Shown here piece after piece: positions 1 to 13,300 of a DNA stretch of 64,000 nt; the stretch's first letter is position 1, and the number at the start of each line of letters is the position of its first letter. The stretch spans positions 50,597-114,596 of the forward strand of contig NW_003122418.1 of NCBI RefSeq assembly GCF_000003605.2, in the 5' to 3' direction. Below the pieces are notes generated by a model. It saw only the letters and a list, made by a program, of their open reading frames with translations, had not been told where the DNA came from and searched no databases. Source of the stretch: Saccoglossus kowalevskii. Lineage: Eukaryota; Hemichordata; Enteropneusta; Harrimaniidae. Both the position numbers and the translations under genes were made by a program.

Positions 1-613
1 TATCGGCTGTTTACATGTGACTGAAATCATTCGCTTACGGGGAAATTAAGTTGAATTTTACTTGCATTTTATAACAATTCAACGAATTTATTTTTCGTGC
101 GTTATTGTAATCACTACTAAATAATAATCACCAATATCAACACTTCGAAAACAAGTAAGTTATTCACTTGTGACCAGCAGCATGGCCGGATCGAGCTACA
201 TGTGATCATTTGCTACTAAGCAGTGCATTCGTGTTTTTATTTGAAACTTCTGTTAGAATATACTTTTTGTTACCAAGAAAATTAAAAAAATAAATGCATA
301 TTACATTAAAAATACTGAGTATTTTTTGTATCATGTGGATTTTTTTTTTTGATTGACTGTAATTTTTCAACATTTCGTAACGCCTATTTTAGAACCAAAA
401 TAAGGCCTTTCACTCTTCCCCGACGCTTATTCAAGAAATTGTACGGTGTATTGTTTGTTTTGTGCATGTGTTGTGGACAAAAAATGACCACGCCCATTTA
501 GTGATTGCAATATGTACGTAATAGAAACCGCACCCCGAACTTGAGCTTTTGATCCCAATTTTTAAATTGATACATTGTAATATAAACCGCGGTTTATAAT
601 AGGACTTTAACGG
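1..613 (+). mobile_element. Right-hand part of a TIR DNA transposon (partial, cut by window edge)
   Basis: This stretch matches the reverse complement of 24677 to about 25270 almost end to end, including the terminal part with ATAAACCGCGG and TTTAACGG. The complete copy at 24677-26142 has terminal inverted repeats and a TA target duplication, so this is the same family in the opposite orientation, starting left of the window. The end at 613 carries an 18-bp perfect palindrome, TATAAACCGCGGTTTATA (581-598). Small indels between the copies suggest moderate age. No coding capacity was seen. Confidence 0.8.
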
Positions 614-1216
614 TGGGTCTTTTTCATGATTTTCATGCTTTTAATACCTTTCCTGATCTAGAATTATATATATTTTTTTAAAATTCTAGTAGGGTTTAAT
701 TGTGCTATTAAAGGGTACCATTAGTGAGTACTGTGGGTAATTTTAATGGTGTTTTCCCAAAATAAATATAAGCATGTTTCTATCACTGATGCCTGCAACT
801 TTGATTCAATACATTCTGTAACCGAAATTTTCAGAAGAAAAATTAAATTAATTTAAAAGTAGAAGTCGTTTGTTACATATACATTCACCTTCTGTGTTAA
901 CTATTTAGTCAGAAGGTTAATTGATGATTTGTGCTGATTGGAAACTTTTTCTTTCATATAGTTTTATCTACCGGATTCTAAATTTTCTTGACTTGTTGGC
1001 TACACATTATGTTGAATAATGCCATCAAATCTAACCCCGATTTGCATTTATGATAGCATCAAAGTAGACTATAGTTGATTGTTTTCTGCATAATATTAAT
1101 TATTGTAACATATAATCAACTATTTTTGTTTTGAGGCTGCTTGTTTATGAAGTTTGGGGAAGAAATATAATATATTTTCCAAATCTGACACCTGATTTCA
1201 AAATTTTTTTCATCAG

Positions 1217-1386
1217 GTTTATATCCCAGTCTTCCAGATGTTGCTTCCATTGATTTTAGTCTCTTAAGAGAAGAGGAAGAATGGCAATTGCTTTTCAACT
1301 ACATACTGCCATATGCCAGTCTTGTCAGAAACTGTGTTGGCAAGATAGATCCTACTAATCCACGATCCAAGATTCACTCACATAAG
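1217..1386 (+). CDS. DALRD3: DALRD3 exon (third from last)
   Basis: The exon is 170 nt: two bases complete a split codon, then 56 codons run from LYPSLPDVASIDFSLL to NPRSKIHSHK and end in phase 0 at AAG|gtgatg. The acceptor is tttttttcatcag. The acidic REEEEW followed by a hydrophobic helix is the start of a DALR domain. The splice sites decide the limits: an ATG-initiated frame at 1288 in the same frame runs past the donor and is not a gene. Confidence 0.8.
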
Positions 1387-4300
1387 GTGATGATGCATAC
1401 ATTTGTCAATCAATACCTTGCTCATTGGTTCTTTGTAGTTTATGGTTCAACCCACAAACAATCTTATTGTTGTATACTTTTAATGTGTCTTCAGTGATAT
1501 TATCAAAAGAATGATCAATCTGGAGGTATATAAATGTACCAAAATAAGCCAAGTACGGTTGAAAAGTACGGGCCATACTTTTCCAAAATAGCAAATACGG
1601 GTGATATTTGTAGCGAGTATGGGTGATATTTTTAGCGAGTATGGGTGGTATTTGCAGCGAGTATGGGTGTATTTGCAGTGAGTACGGGTGGTATTTGTAG
1701 CGAGTACATGGAGGTAATTTAGTGAGTACGGGTGATCTAATTTCTTGGAGCTATTAATCGACATAGTATAGCGCCCTCATGTGACAAGTTTTTTTGTGCT
1801 GTAAAATTCACTAGTGAATTGTGTTGGAACAGGCAGGGTAAATATTATTGCAGTCAGTGTGAATATTTTAATTTGGGGTCCATTTTAATTTTCATATTAC
1901 TTCAAATGTGAAACTCTATAATTGAGCTAAAAAGTGGCTATAATATAAACATTCCAGGAAACACTGGTGCAATGAGAAGACACGATGTGATAGGACATCA
2001 TTAAACTCAATGTCAAGGATAGATAGGTTTTTTAAGTCCTCGCTCGGACGCAGTCCGAAAACGGGGACTTATGTTTTGACCCTTGTGCGTTTGTGCGTCC
2101 GTCCGGACCTGTATCTTAGACATGCCTGGACCAATCACAATCAAACTTCACACATACATCAAACATAATATTATACTTATGCACATCAATTTGTTTCACA
2201 ATCTGATTCAAGATGGCCGAATGGCGGCCATTTTTGTACTGAAACATCATCAAAATCAAGCATTTCTCTGCTGTTTACTGATGGATTTTGTTAAAACTTG
2301 GTATATACATTAGACGTTATGAGACCTTTATGCAAATTATTATGTCTTTCAGATAAGATTCAAAATGGCCGACTGGCGGCTATTTTGCTTTAATGAATGT
2401 GGTTCTAGTGCCATATCTCTGACTTGCTGTGACTGATTATTGATTATGTTCAAATTTTAAATATTTATTACACATCATTTCATAGATATACAGATATAGT
2501 GGTTTGACGCTCGTATTAAAATAGCCTATTGGTGGCCATTTTTGTCCTAAAAAATCATCAAAATCAAGCATTTCTCGGCTGTTTACAGATGGATATTGTT
2601 CAAACCTGGTGTATACGTAGGACATAATTGGACCTTGATGCACATTCTTTAGTTTTTCAGATAAGATTCAAAATGGCTGACTGGTGGCCATTTTGTTTTA
2701 ATGAATGTGGTTCTAGTTTCATATCTCTGACTTGCTGTGACTGATTATGTTCAAATTTTAAATATTCATTATACATCATGTCATCCTATTAAAAATGGCC
2801 GAATGGTGGCCATTTTTGTGCTAAAAAATCAAATATCAAGCATTTATGGATGGATTTTGTTCAAACTTGGTACATACATTAAACATTATGGGTTCCTGTC
2901 CGATGCAGTCCGAAAACGGGGACTTGTGTTTTGACCCTTGTGCGTTCATGCGTCCGTGCGTCCGGACCTGTATCTTAGACATGCCTGGACCAATCACAAT
3001 CAAACTTCACACATACATCAAACATAATATTATACTTATGCACATCAATTTGTTTCACAATCTGATTCAAGATGGCCGAATGGCGGCCATTTTTGTACTG
3101 AAACATCATCAAAATCAAGCATTTCTCTGCTGTTTACTGATGGATTTTGTTAAAACTTGGTATATACATTAGACGTTATGAGACCTTTATGCAAATTATT
3201 TTGTCTTTCAGATAAGATTCAAAATGGCCGACTGACGGCCATTTTGCTTTAATGAATGTGGTTCTAGTGCCATATCTCTGACTTGCTGTGACTGATTATG
3301 TTCAAATTTTAAATATTTATTACACATCATTTCATAGATATACAGATATAGTGGTTTGACGATCCTATTAAAAATGGCCTAATGGTGGCCATTTTTGTGC
3401 TAAAAAATCATCAAAATCAAGCATTTCACGGCTGTTTACAGATGGATATTGTTCAAACTTGGTGTATACGTTGGACATAATTGGACCTTGATGCGCATCC
3501 TTTCGTTTTTCAGATAAGATTCAAAATGGCCGACTGGCGGCCATTTTGTTTTAATGAATGTGGTTCTAGTTTCATATCTCTGACTTGCTGTGACTGATTA
3601 TGTTCAAATTTTAAATATTCATTATACATCATGTCCTCCTATTAAAAATGGCCGAATGGTGGCCATTTTTGTGCTAAAAAATCAAATATCAAGCATTTAT
3701 GGATGGATTTTGTTCAAACTTGGTACATACATTAAACATTATGGGTTCCTGATGCACGTTATTTTATTTGTTAGATCGGATTCAGAATGGCTGACTGGTG
3801 GCCATTTTGTTTTAATGAATGGGCTTCCAGAGCCATATCTCTGACATACTTTGACTGACTATGTTCAAATTTTATATATTCATTATACATGTATTCAAAA
3901 AGGCTGATTTTGTTTTAATTAATGCTGTTCCAGAGCAATATCTCTCGATACTCATTTGACGAACAGATACAAATGTCAATCATTTAAATGTTAATCAAAT
4001 CATCATAATAATATTACTGACATGTTTATATTCTAGCTATATTACTATAAACAAAACTATACATCTTAAATTTGATAACTAACGGATACTGTACCATGCC
4101 TGGCTTGTTTCACCAGTGATCAATGTTGACCACCATCTTAAAATTTTGGTGGTCCATAGTAAAACATTGGTAGCCCAAAACTTGATCACTGTCTGACTCA
4201 TCATGAACCTGTGGTCCATTTGGTTCATTCTCAACTCTTTTCATTGCTTTGTACTTGATTTGAACCTGAGTCAGTGGTAGATGTCGGTTTGTCAGTGCTT

Positions 4301-7300
4301 TTAATATTTTCTGGAAATTAAACTTGAACAATGAACTTGTCATACTTGATATTTAAATACAGTGAGTAGTGATATATAAAGCACAAAGCAGCATTGATGT
4401 CATGCAGACACTCAATGATCTGGGAAACACAAAACCATTGCATTGGTGAATACTTTGCACAAGTTTACATGAAATATCCAATGTGTACGCATAATGCTAA
4501 TACATTTTATAGAAAATGCGGAAGTGAAGTACACTCCATTGTCATATTGCATTTAAAAAAAGTTGGTAGTCAATGTGGACCACCAACAATTTAATTTGTT
4601 GGTCTGAAGCATAATTTGGAACATTGCTCCTTAGTGGACAGTAGTTAATTGTACAATTGAATCCACATGAGCCAGGTCAACCCCCCCCCCCCCCCAATAC
4701 TTGTCCGCTGTAGTGTGCCCACTAAAGGACTGATTTTGTAAGGATTCTGAGTCAAAATGGAATCTTCCAAAATAAGTTTAGCTACATGTAGCTTGTTGAC
4801 TGCTAGGGAAGAAAAAAATAAAATTGCATGCAACTATATGGGTGCTTTCCTTCATTTATAGTCCCCGTTCATAGCCAGTCCGAAAACGAGGACTAATGGA
4901 TTGACCTCTGTGCATCTGTGCATTCGGACCTGTATCTTGGACATGCCTGGACCAATTATATTCAAACTTCACACACACATCATACATAATATTATACGTA
5001 TGCACATCAATTTGTTTTACAGTCTGATTCAAGATGGCTGAATGGTGGCCATTTTGTGTTAATGAATGTGGTTCTAGTGCCATATCTCTTTCATGCTTTG
5101 ACTGATTATGTTCAAATTTCCAATATTCATTATACATCGTCTCATAGATATACAGATGTATTGGTTTGGCAATCCGATTCAAAATGCCTAAATGGTGGCG
5201 ATCTTTGTGCATCAGTGGCACATCATATCGGCACATTGCTCAGCTGTTCTTTTGAGTGACTTGTTCTGAAGATGAAAATAATGAATAAGGACAAATTTTT
5301 GTGATGATGCATACCATTGCTGATTTCTCAGTGCAGACCGACTGAGACATATGTGCACATCCTGCACTATTATACCAGTAGTTTTGTAATGAAAAGGGAA
5401 CAGTAAATTTTCAATATATGTAGGTCTGAATACTAGTAGTGAAAACTTCACTGGTCTCCACATTCTACTATCAAGAGACCTTTCAAGAAATAACAAAGCA
5501 TGTTATTCCTATATATTGGTCCCTAAGTCGTTGGAAGCAGCCTATTTTAGAACTAAGTGAATTATGTACAGACCAAGTAATTCTCATTGGACATTCTGGC
5601 TCTTGGGCATATCTAGCATTTGTAGAGTCACACAGTGTACCAGTTTGAGTTGAGCAGTGCACCTCAAGTGTTTACTACAAAACTGCTCAGGTACGTTGAC
5701 CCTTTAGTCCGATCAAAGAGTTGATGGGAACAGAGTTTGCACATATAGGTCTCACAAGATATGTCACATGTCAATCCCCAAATAACAATGAACTGATTAT
5801 AATCTTCTCGTGTGACAACTTTAATTTATTGTTGGTCTCATTTTTTTTTGATGGAATTCTTGCCATTTAGTTGCAAAAAGAGAAAAATGTTTGTTCTTTT
5901 AATTAGTATGCGCAAATGGTGTATATTTTTTGTTTTACCAGTATTTCTTAATGTATACACTACTGTTCTCAACATGTCTGCTTATTGTGACTGACATTTA
6001 CATTCCAAATGCTGTATTATAACTATCATCTCTGATAATCTTGTATACCGGTAAATTACTATGATTTGATGCAACTTATGATGTACCAGTGTATGTAATA
6101 ATCCAACAAAAAAAGAAAATTAGGATAATTTTTGCATAAGATACTATAGGTTTCAACTGTCTAGATGTGAAAAACTACTCAAGGCTGCCCTACTTCATGA
6201 AAACATGTTTGTTCATGCATTGTCACAAGGCTTATAACTTTATTATTCCCTGTATCTTAAAGTTTTAAGTTACCCGGTACTATTTCTACTTCTACCATCC
6301 ATCATTTCTATCTTCCATCTGTTGTGATGAATTATTCACTTTTATATCTGATTTAATTTTTTTTACTTTCAGTGATTTTGATAAATTTGACAAAATTGTC
6401 AGCATAACTCTTACTATTGTTGAATTTACTGCCAAATTTAGTTTACTCTTGTCATTGTAATTTCACTCATGTAGGCAATGTTTCAATACTTATCAACAAT
6501 ATCAAAGCTGGTATGTCAAGTAGAGGAGAATTTACTTTTTTTTTTCAAATTACTCAATGACAGTTTCCTTTGGTATACTTTATAGAGAGGCACACTCAAT
6601 ACAACAAACAGAGTGACTCTGTTTCTTGGCTTTTTTATAAAAATGTAACCACAGCAAGTCCTGTATCCCTAACCTATTTTGACTACATGAAGCTATCCTG
6701 ATTATCTGCTGTACATTACTACCAAATTATCTAAAGGTCAAATACACCTGTATTTCATCACTATTGTATATTCATTCTATCTAGCTGGGTAGAATAAGTA
6801 TCACATTTTTTTAACAAATATGCATTGTCTACACATCCTCAATGTCATTAGAAGCCTGGCAAGATAATGTAATGAGTATAACATTCCTGAAACAATGCAA
6901 TAATATATCTAAACCATTTTGCGCAGAAAACAGTGGCTAAAATTTATTTTGAAACAACTCATATTTATCAAATAATACTACATGTACTGTATTAATCTGA
7001 ACATCCCTTATAGAGTAATATAACAAGAAGTTTGAGGGAAAAACTGTTAAAATAGTTTAACGACAGAGTCAACGATGATGAAGCAAGTAATGGAATGAAT
7101 TAGGATTTCAAGTACTCACTGTGATAATGCTCTATTGATGTGCTGAGAAACTCACAGTTCTGATACTTGTAAAGACTGACTCACATCACTAGTTAAGCAG
7201 CATATATTGTGTAAACAGTGCAGGAAACATATCCTTTGATTTTAGGAAGAGGATATTAGCTCTTCCTCTAAATTCTTTATCTTTCTAAGGCACAGCCACC

Positions 7301-10300
7301 ACTTCCACTTTATATATGCAAATTATTTGTAAGAACTCGTAATTTGCCTCCATTACCTATCTATTCAAGGTCTGTTAACAAATTCCTTGAACTTGATGAG
7401 CCTAGAATTAAGATAGTTGGCTATCATCAAAATAAATTGCTAGATTTCATTGACTTTTACAATGAGGTTTATGTTATGCTTTTGATCACAAAATCCAGAT
7501 AAAAAGTTTGGCAACTGTAGTATTTTTGGCACACAAAATAAACCAAAGATTCATTTAACAATAATGATTTTTCAGCCATTTACCACTGAGCCATAGTAAG
7601 GTTGCATCATATCTGAAATTGTTTTTTAACTGGATACTTATGGTCAATTCAACAATTATCTAACACTTTAAAAACAAAAGAAAATGTAAATTTTTTCACT
7701 CCTATTTATAATAGATTGAAAGGTTCCTTTAATTAAATGAAAATGAACAAATACCTAAACCCATTTCCATGACAACAATGACCTTGTGATTTCCTCCAAA
7801 TTATTAAGCCCTACTTGTGTTCATTATGAATTTAAAATTAATCAAAATACATACAATTGAGATTTATAATGCAAAACATATTTCGGGTTCATTGGGGTAT
7901 TTGTTTTCACTACAGTGTAAACATACTCTTCAAATTACACCAACCAGGCATGTATTTAGGAATTAGGATTTGAATGACAAGTTTAAACAGCATCAGTGGA
8001 ACTTTCCATAACACGTACTTTGTACACATGTAAAACAGGTGTGAACACTAATCTCAGACCATAGAAAATGTTTAAATGAAAATAATTGGATATGCACTGT
8101 GCTGTTTACACTTGAAGCTGTTAAAGTTGATAAGAAACTACTTGAAAAATAAATGTATACAGTTGCTTTCTTTTAAAGCTATTTGTTCATTGCTACTATA
8201 GTCCTATAACCGACAGACTGTTAATCTGCCAGACACATGGTCTTTGCGAGCATCAACATTATCATAACCTTTATTTTCACTCTGGAAATCAGTAAATATT
8301 ATAAAATGTGGAGTGTGTTTTTGACTCCGTGTGCGAAGCACAAAAAGGGAGGGAGTCTTTGCAGTTAGTGTGTCTGTCTGTGTGTCTGTGTGTGTGTGTC
8401 TGTTCCACTGATATCTCAAGAACCATACATTGATTTTTGATGAAACTTTGTGCATAGATGCTCTGGGCCAATGCGCAGATTTGATTAGGTTTTGGTAAAA
8501 AATTATGCATATTAATTACCTAATTTGCATGATAATTAGCTGATTTTTAGCTGTTCCATGACTGTTCCACTGATATCTAAAGAACCACTCATTGGATTTT
8601 GATGAAACTTGGCACATAGATGCTCCAAACTAATGTGCAGATTTGATTAGTTTTGGGTAAAAATCTGTGCAATATTAATTATCTAATTTACATAATGATT
8701 AATCAATTTTCTGCTTTTCCACTGATATCTCAAGTAGTAATCATCACATTTCAATGAAACTTGGTACATAGATATCATAGGACACTGCACAGACCTGATA
8801 GTTTTTAGGGTAATATCAGTAGATATTAATTACCTAATTTGCATAATAAATTAAATTTCAGCTTTTGATATTTCAAGTAGTAATCATCACATTTCAATGA
8901 AACTTGGTACATAGATGTCATAGGACACTGCACAGACCCGATAGTTTTTAGGGTAATATGAGTACATATTAATTAACTAATTTGCATAATTAATTAATTT
9001 TCAGCTTTTGATATTTCAAGTAGTAATCATCAAATTTCAATGACACTTGGTACTTAAGATTTTAATGAAACTTTTAAAGAGAACTAAGCAGAGACCCAAT
9101 TAGTTTTTGGTAAATATTTATGCTTATTAATCACCTAATTAACATAATTAATTAACACTGATATCTCAATTACTGATCATCACATTTGAATAAAATTTGG
9201 TACATAAATGCTCTAGGACAATAGACAGGCCTGATTAATTTTGGGTTAAAATTTGTTCATATTAATTCTCTAGTTAGCATAATAATTCATAATTTTTTTG
9301 TTCTGTTCTGTTCATATTAGTTACCTGATTTACATAATTAGTTTTCAGCTTTTCCATCAATATCTCTTGTACAAGTAATTTTTAATGTGTCTTCAATACT
9401 CTCAGCACACGGGAGTTCTTTCTAAGCTTTCTTTGATTTAATCTGGAGTCTGTCCATGTGTGTGGCTGTCTGGAGCAATTTCTCAGACATTTAACACAAA
9501 GATTATGTATGATGACTTAAATATGCATATTGATTTTTTTTACTATTAGATCAAATATGGCTGACTGGCGGCTATTTTTGTCCTCAAATTTGCTAAATCC
9601 TGATACTTGTCTGGAACCATTACTAAGAGCTGGACAAGGCGGTTTCATTCAAACTTTGTATCATGATCATGTATTTGGTCTCTGGTTCACATCATCTTGT
9701 TTTTGAATTTGGACAAAAATGGCCAACTGGTGGTCATTTTGTTTTTTAAAAAAATGTTGACACAGGCATGCATACTTTGATGAAAAAGTTCAATCAAGAA
9801 ACAAATATGTTGTCATCTGATATATCACCCATCAGGTTAAGCATCAGTGGCCAGCATACTGTATACCGGTAATACTTGATTTTAGCTGCAATTATTACAC
9901 AAGTGAATCATCTCTGCATGTACCAGTGGTATCTATACTGTATTTGCTCTATCAGAGGTGTTTCTATGATCAAAATGAGTAATATTTGATTGAATCAGTA
10001 TACAACAAATACAGATTTTTGGTTTATATGTGCTTCTATTGGAGACACGCTTCTAATAGAGAAAATATAGTGACTACAATGTGTAATTTTCTCCCTACTG
10101 TTCATAGTTGGTATTCAGTTAATACCATGCAAACAGGTTAATAACATGCAGTAACATGTTGCTAACTGTCTGTGTATAACAATGTGCAATAATTTTTTTT
10201 TCAGATTTGTAATTTTCTGGTGAATTTAAGCAGAGATTTCAGTTCCTATTACAGAAGAGTACATATTCTCACGGTAATTATGATACATTTTTATTATTCT

Positions 10301-13300
10301 CCATTTAATGTAGTCAGAAATGTGGACTTTGGTTCTGTCCATTCAACGTTATTTTTCAGACATGCCTGGACCAATTGTGTGGTATACAATATGCCGTATT
10401 CACTTTTACCAGACTGATGGTTTGATCCCAAAACAAAAAATTTTATTCGAACTGAACATGTTATCAATCATTTCTCAGGCATGCCTTAGCTGCATCAGTA
10501 ATGGTGGGTAATTAATGCACATCATTTTGTTTTGAAATTTGATTGAATGATGGTATAAAATTATATGAGGAAAAAAATGTCTGTTCCTGTTGTCATCTTT
10601 GACTCTGTCGTTAAACTATTTTAACGGTTTTTCTCTCAAACTTCTTGTTATATTACTCTATAAGGGATGTTCAGATTAATACAGTACATGTAGTATTATT
10701 TGATAAATATGAGTTGTTTCAATATAAATTTTAGCCACTGTTTTCTGCACAAAATGGTTTAGATATATTATTGCATTGTTTCAGGAATTTTATACTCACA
10801 CTTTCCATGCATAAATCCATGTTTGTATAAATCCATTTGCTAATCTAGATTTGAAATGGGCAAGGTTATATGTGTCTTATTATTAAGAATGTACAATGTA
10901 CCTTGGCCAATTTTGTTCACAGTTGGTACAAAACCAAGACATTTTTATACATTTGTTTTTTATTTTATCTTTGACTGACTAACTGATTGAATTTTGAATT
11001 GAACTAGTGGTCTTTTTTCTCTCTAATTCATCCTACGATACTCATTTCTCAGGTAAACTTTTACTGATTTTCAACACCCTTTGACAGTCAGCAGGTGCCT
11101 ACGTTGTGATGATGTCTGCCTGTCCATTCATTTGTTCGCCTGTACAGCAAATTTGTGAATGCAATATATAAAGAATCAGAATCAGATAAAACTGAGCAGT
11201 AATATTCTAATTAGGTTTGGGTACAAAGCAGTTAACAATTAAGAAAATTCACATATAATTGAAATTCTGATTTCATTAATATTACAAGAGCCAGTGCTCA
11301 GATTCTCTTCAATATATATTTATATATACCAAAATAGAATTGCAAAACCTTTTTTGGTGTTGTTAATAATATGTGATTTTCCCATGTTCAAAACAATGTG
11401 CTTTAATTAGTTTTTTGGCTTGACCGTGACGGCAATTTAAAAAGTACATTTATTTTCAAAAAATATGCTCCATTTTTGTATTTGGCAACTCACTAGTATT
11501 TGTCAACAACTCTGTGTAACATTGCTCTAATGCAACCTGTATAAATCATATCATATTGTCTGTATGAGTGAGAACTTAAAACAATTTTGTTATAGTTTTT
11601 GTGAAGAAATCACCTTGTATTTGTTTTTATTTCATTATCACAGATTTATTTTACAATGTAAATCACTGACTTTGAACCAAGCATTGCATGGAATATTGAA
11701 ATTGACAATGTATTTCCTAGACTGCAAAGTATTGTATAAAGTAGTTCAATAAGTAACAATTAATTATCACCTTAAGGAAAATTACATTATTTTTTTTGTA
11801 TAAGCAAAATATCCATTATTTTGGGAGCCGCATTTGCAGTAAAACAACAGTCATCAGAATTGTCTGGTCACTGTAGTGCTGATTATTTCAAGGTAACAGA
11901 CAAAGTAAAGATAAGTGTCAGCTTGTCTGAAAAATTGACAGTCAATCATTGACATTTGACAATGAACGATCACTTAGCAGCGAATTGACCTGATGAATTA
12001 TATCTATAAATAGTTTGCCTAATTCCCCTGTTCATTGATTCCTTCTTTTTTTTCAGACCTACATATTTTAGCCACAACAGGAGCACTTCTAGAGATCTCT
12101 GGTGTTTAAATTTGGTAAAAATGAAAAAAAAATAGTTTAAATATGCTCTTGATATGAACTCACACTTATAATACGGTATTGCTGATGCACATCAGTTTGT
12201 TTTGCTCAAAATGGACAATAGTTTTATTTTTATGTGTTCTTCTTTCATGTGTTCCAAGCTGCTACAACGACAAGATACCTGTTTGTGTCTTCATATGTTA
12301 ATTCAGCCAAATACATATGGGGATAATGTCATTGACAAGAGTCTATTGGGATTGAAATTGATTTTTTTTCAGCATGTGCTGACTAGATCCTAACACTAGT
12401 GTTGAGAGTCTGTAACGTAAACGTGGTAATTGACTTGTTCAATATTTATTTTGCATCTGTGCACTGTTTTTGGTATGTGGTTTTGTCACTTGGATTATTG
12501 ATTTTGCACCTACCGATGACCTTCCTTAAATAGAATGTCAAACTATTTGTCATTCATTTTCAGGACTCAGTGCTACCTAGGGTATATTCTAAAATAAAAG
12601 TGCTATTGAAAATCATTTACTCTTTTGCAGTTCTGTGGTTATTACGTAGTTGAAATGACATAAATCTTGTTGTTTGAAGGTACAAAATATTCATTCAACA
12701 TCCACATTCAACATTAAATGTAAGCAGTGAGAATGGTTGCATGGGTGAGTCAACAGACGCAATGTAGTGCAGATACCGACTGGCTGTTACACTATGTCCT
12801 CTCAGAATAAGCAATCAAATTTTATATACAATAATATATCCTAGCACAGTGAATATGCCATAAGTGTGTAGCAATACAGTGAAAACTCAGATCAGATGTC
12901 AGACTGTTGGTGTTCAGTTGGTAGAAACTGGACTAGATCCAGTTTATATATGTCTTCTATTATATTTACAGAGATTTGTAAGACCTTGCTAACTGGTAAA
13001 TGTATGGCAATCACTATTTGCATATCAACACAGATTGTGATAAATTGTGCTAAGAAGTACATAAATCTTGTATAAAATCAAAATATAAAATAATAATTCA
13101 TATTTATAAAGATGCATACATAGATAGCATAGGAATAATAGTTGCGTTCATGCACAGCTCCTTAGCACGGGCTAAGAGGTCAGATTCCGTAGCCTGTGCT
13201 AAGAAAACGTGGGTGAACGCTTAGCACGGGCTAAGGAATGCTAAGTACGGGTTAAATCTGATCCGAATTTAAGACGCGGTCTAGACCCTGAGCATGGGCT

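Larger units (their letters stand above)
1387..10204 (+). other. DALRD3 intron, repeat-filled
   Basis: This 8.8-kb intron is mostly repeats, listed separately: minisatellite, higher-order satellite, satellite fragments, one 206-bp arm, tandem array, small TIR element. Between them, 3961-4858, 5223-6872 and 7079-8322 hold only AT-rich unique-looking DNA and a C15 run at 4681-4695. I see no exon with matching phase there. Confidence 0.6.

Noticed and set aside
2083-3844. Open frames of 65-108 codons repeated through 2-4 kb
   Set aside because: They recur identically because the satellite repeats. They have no domain and no splice context.
5439-5648. 69-codon plus frame containing ILIGHSGS, resembling a hydrolase nucleophile elbow
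   Set aside because: No flanking hydrolase motifs, no splice sites at suitable places, and GHSGS alone is too short to mean anything.
8289-8510. Minus-strand frames rich in THTHRHTDRHT
   Set aside because: Translation of the CTGTGTG simple repeat.
12056-12105. Poly-T acceptor followed by a short frame ending in TAA, as an alternative DALRD3 last exon
   Set aside because: The phase does not match the preceding exon and the peptide does not continue the DALR domain, whereas 15083-15202 does both.
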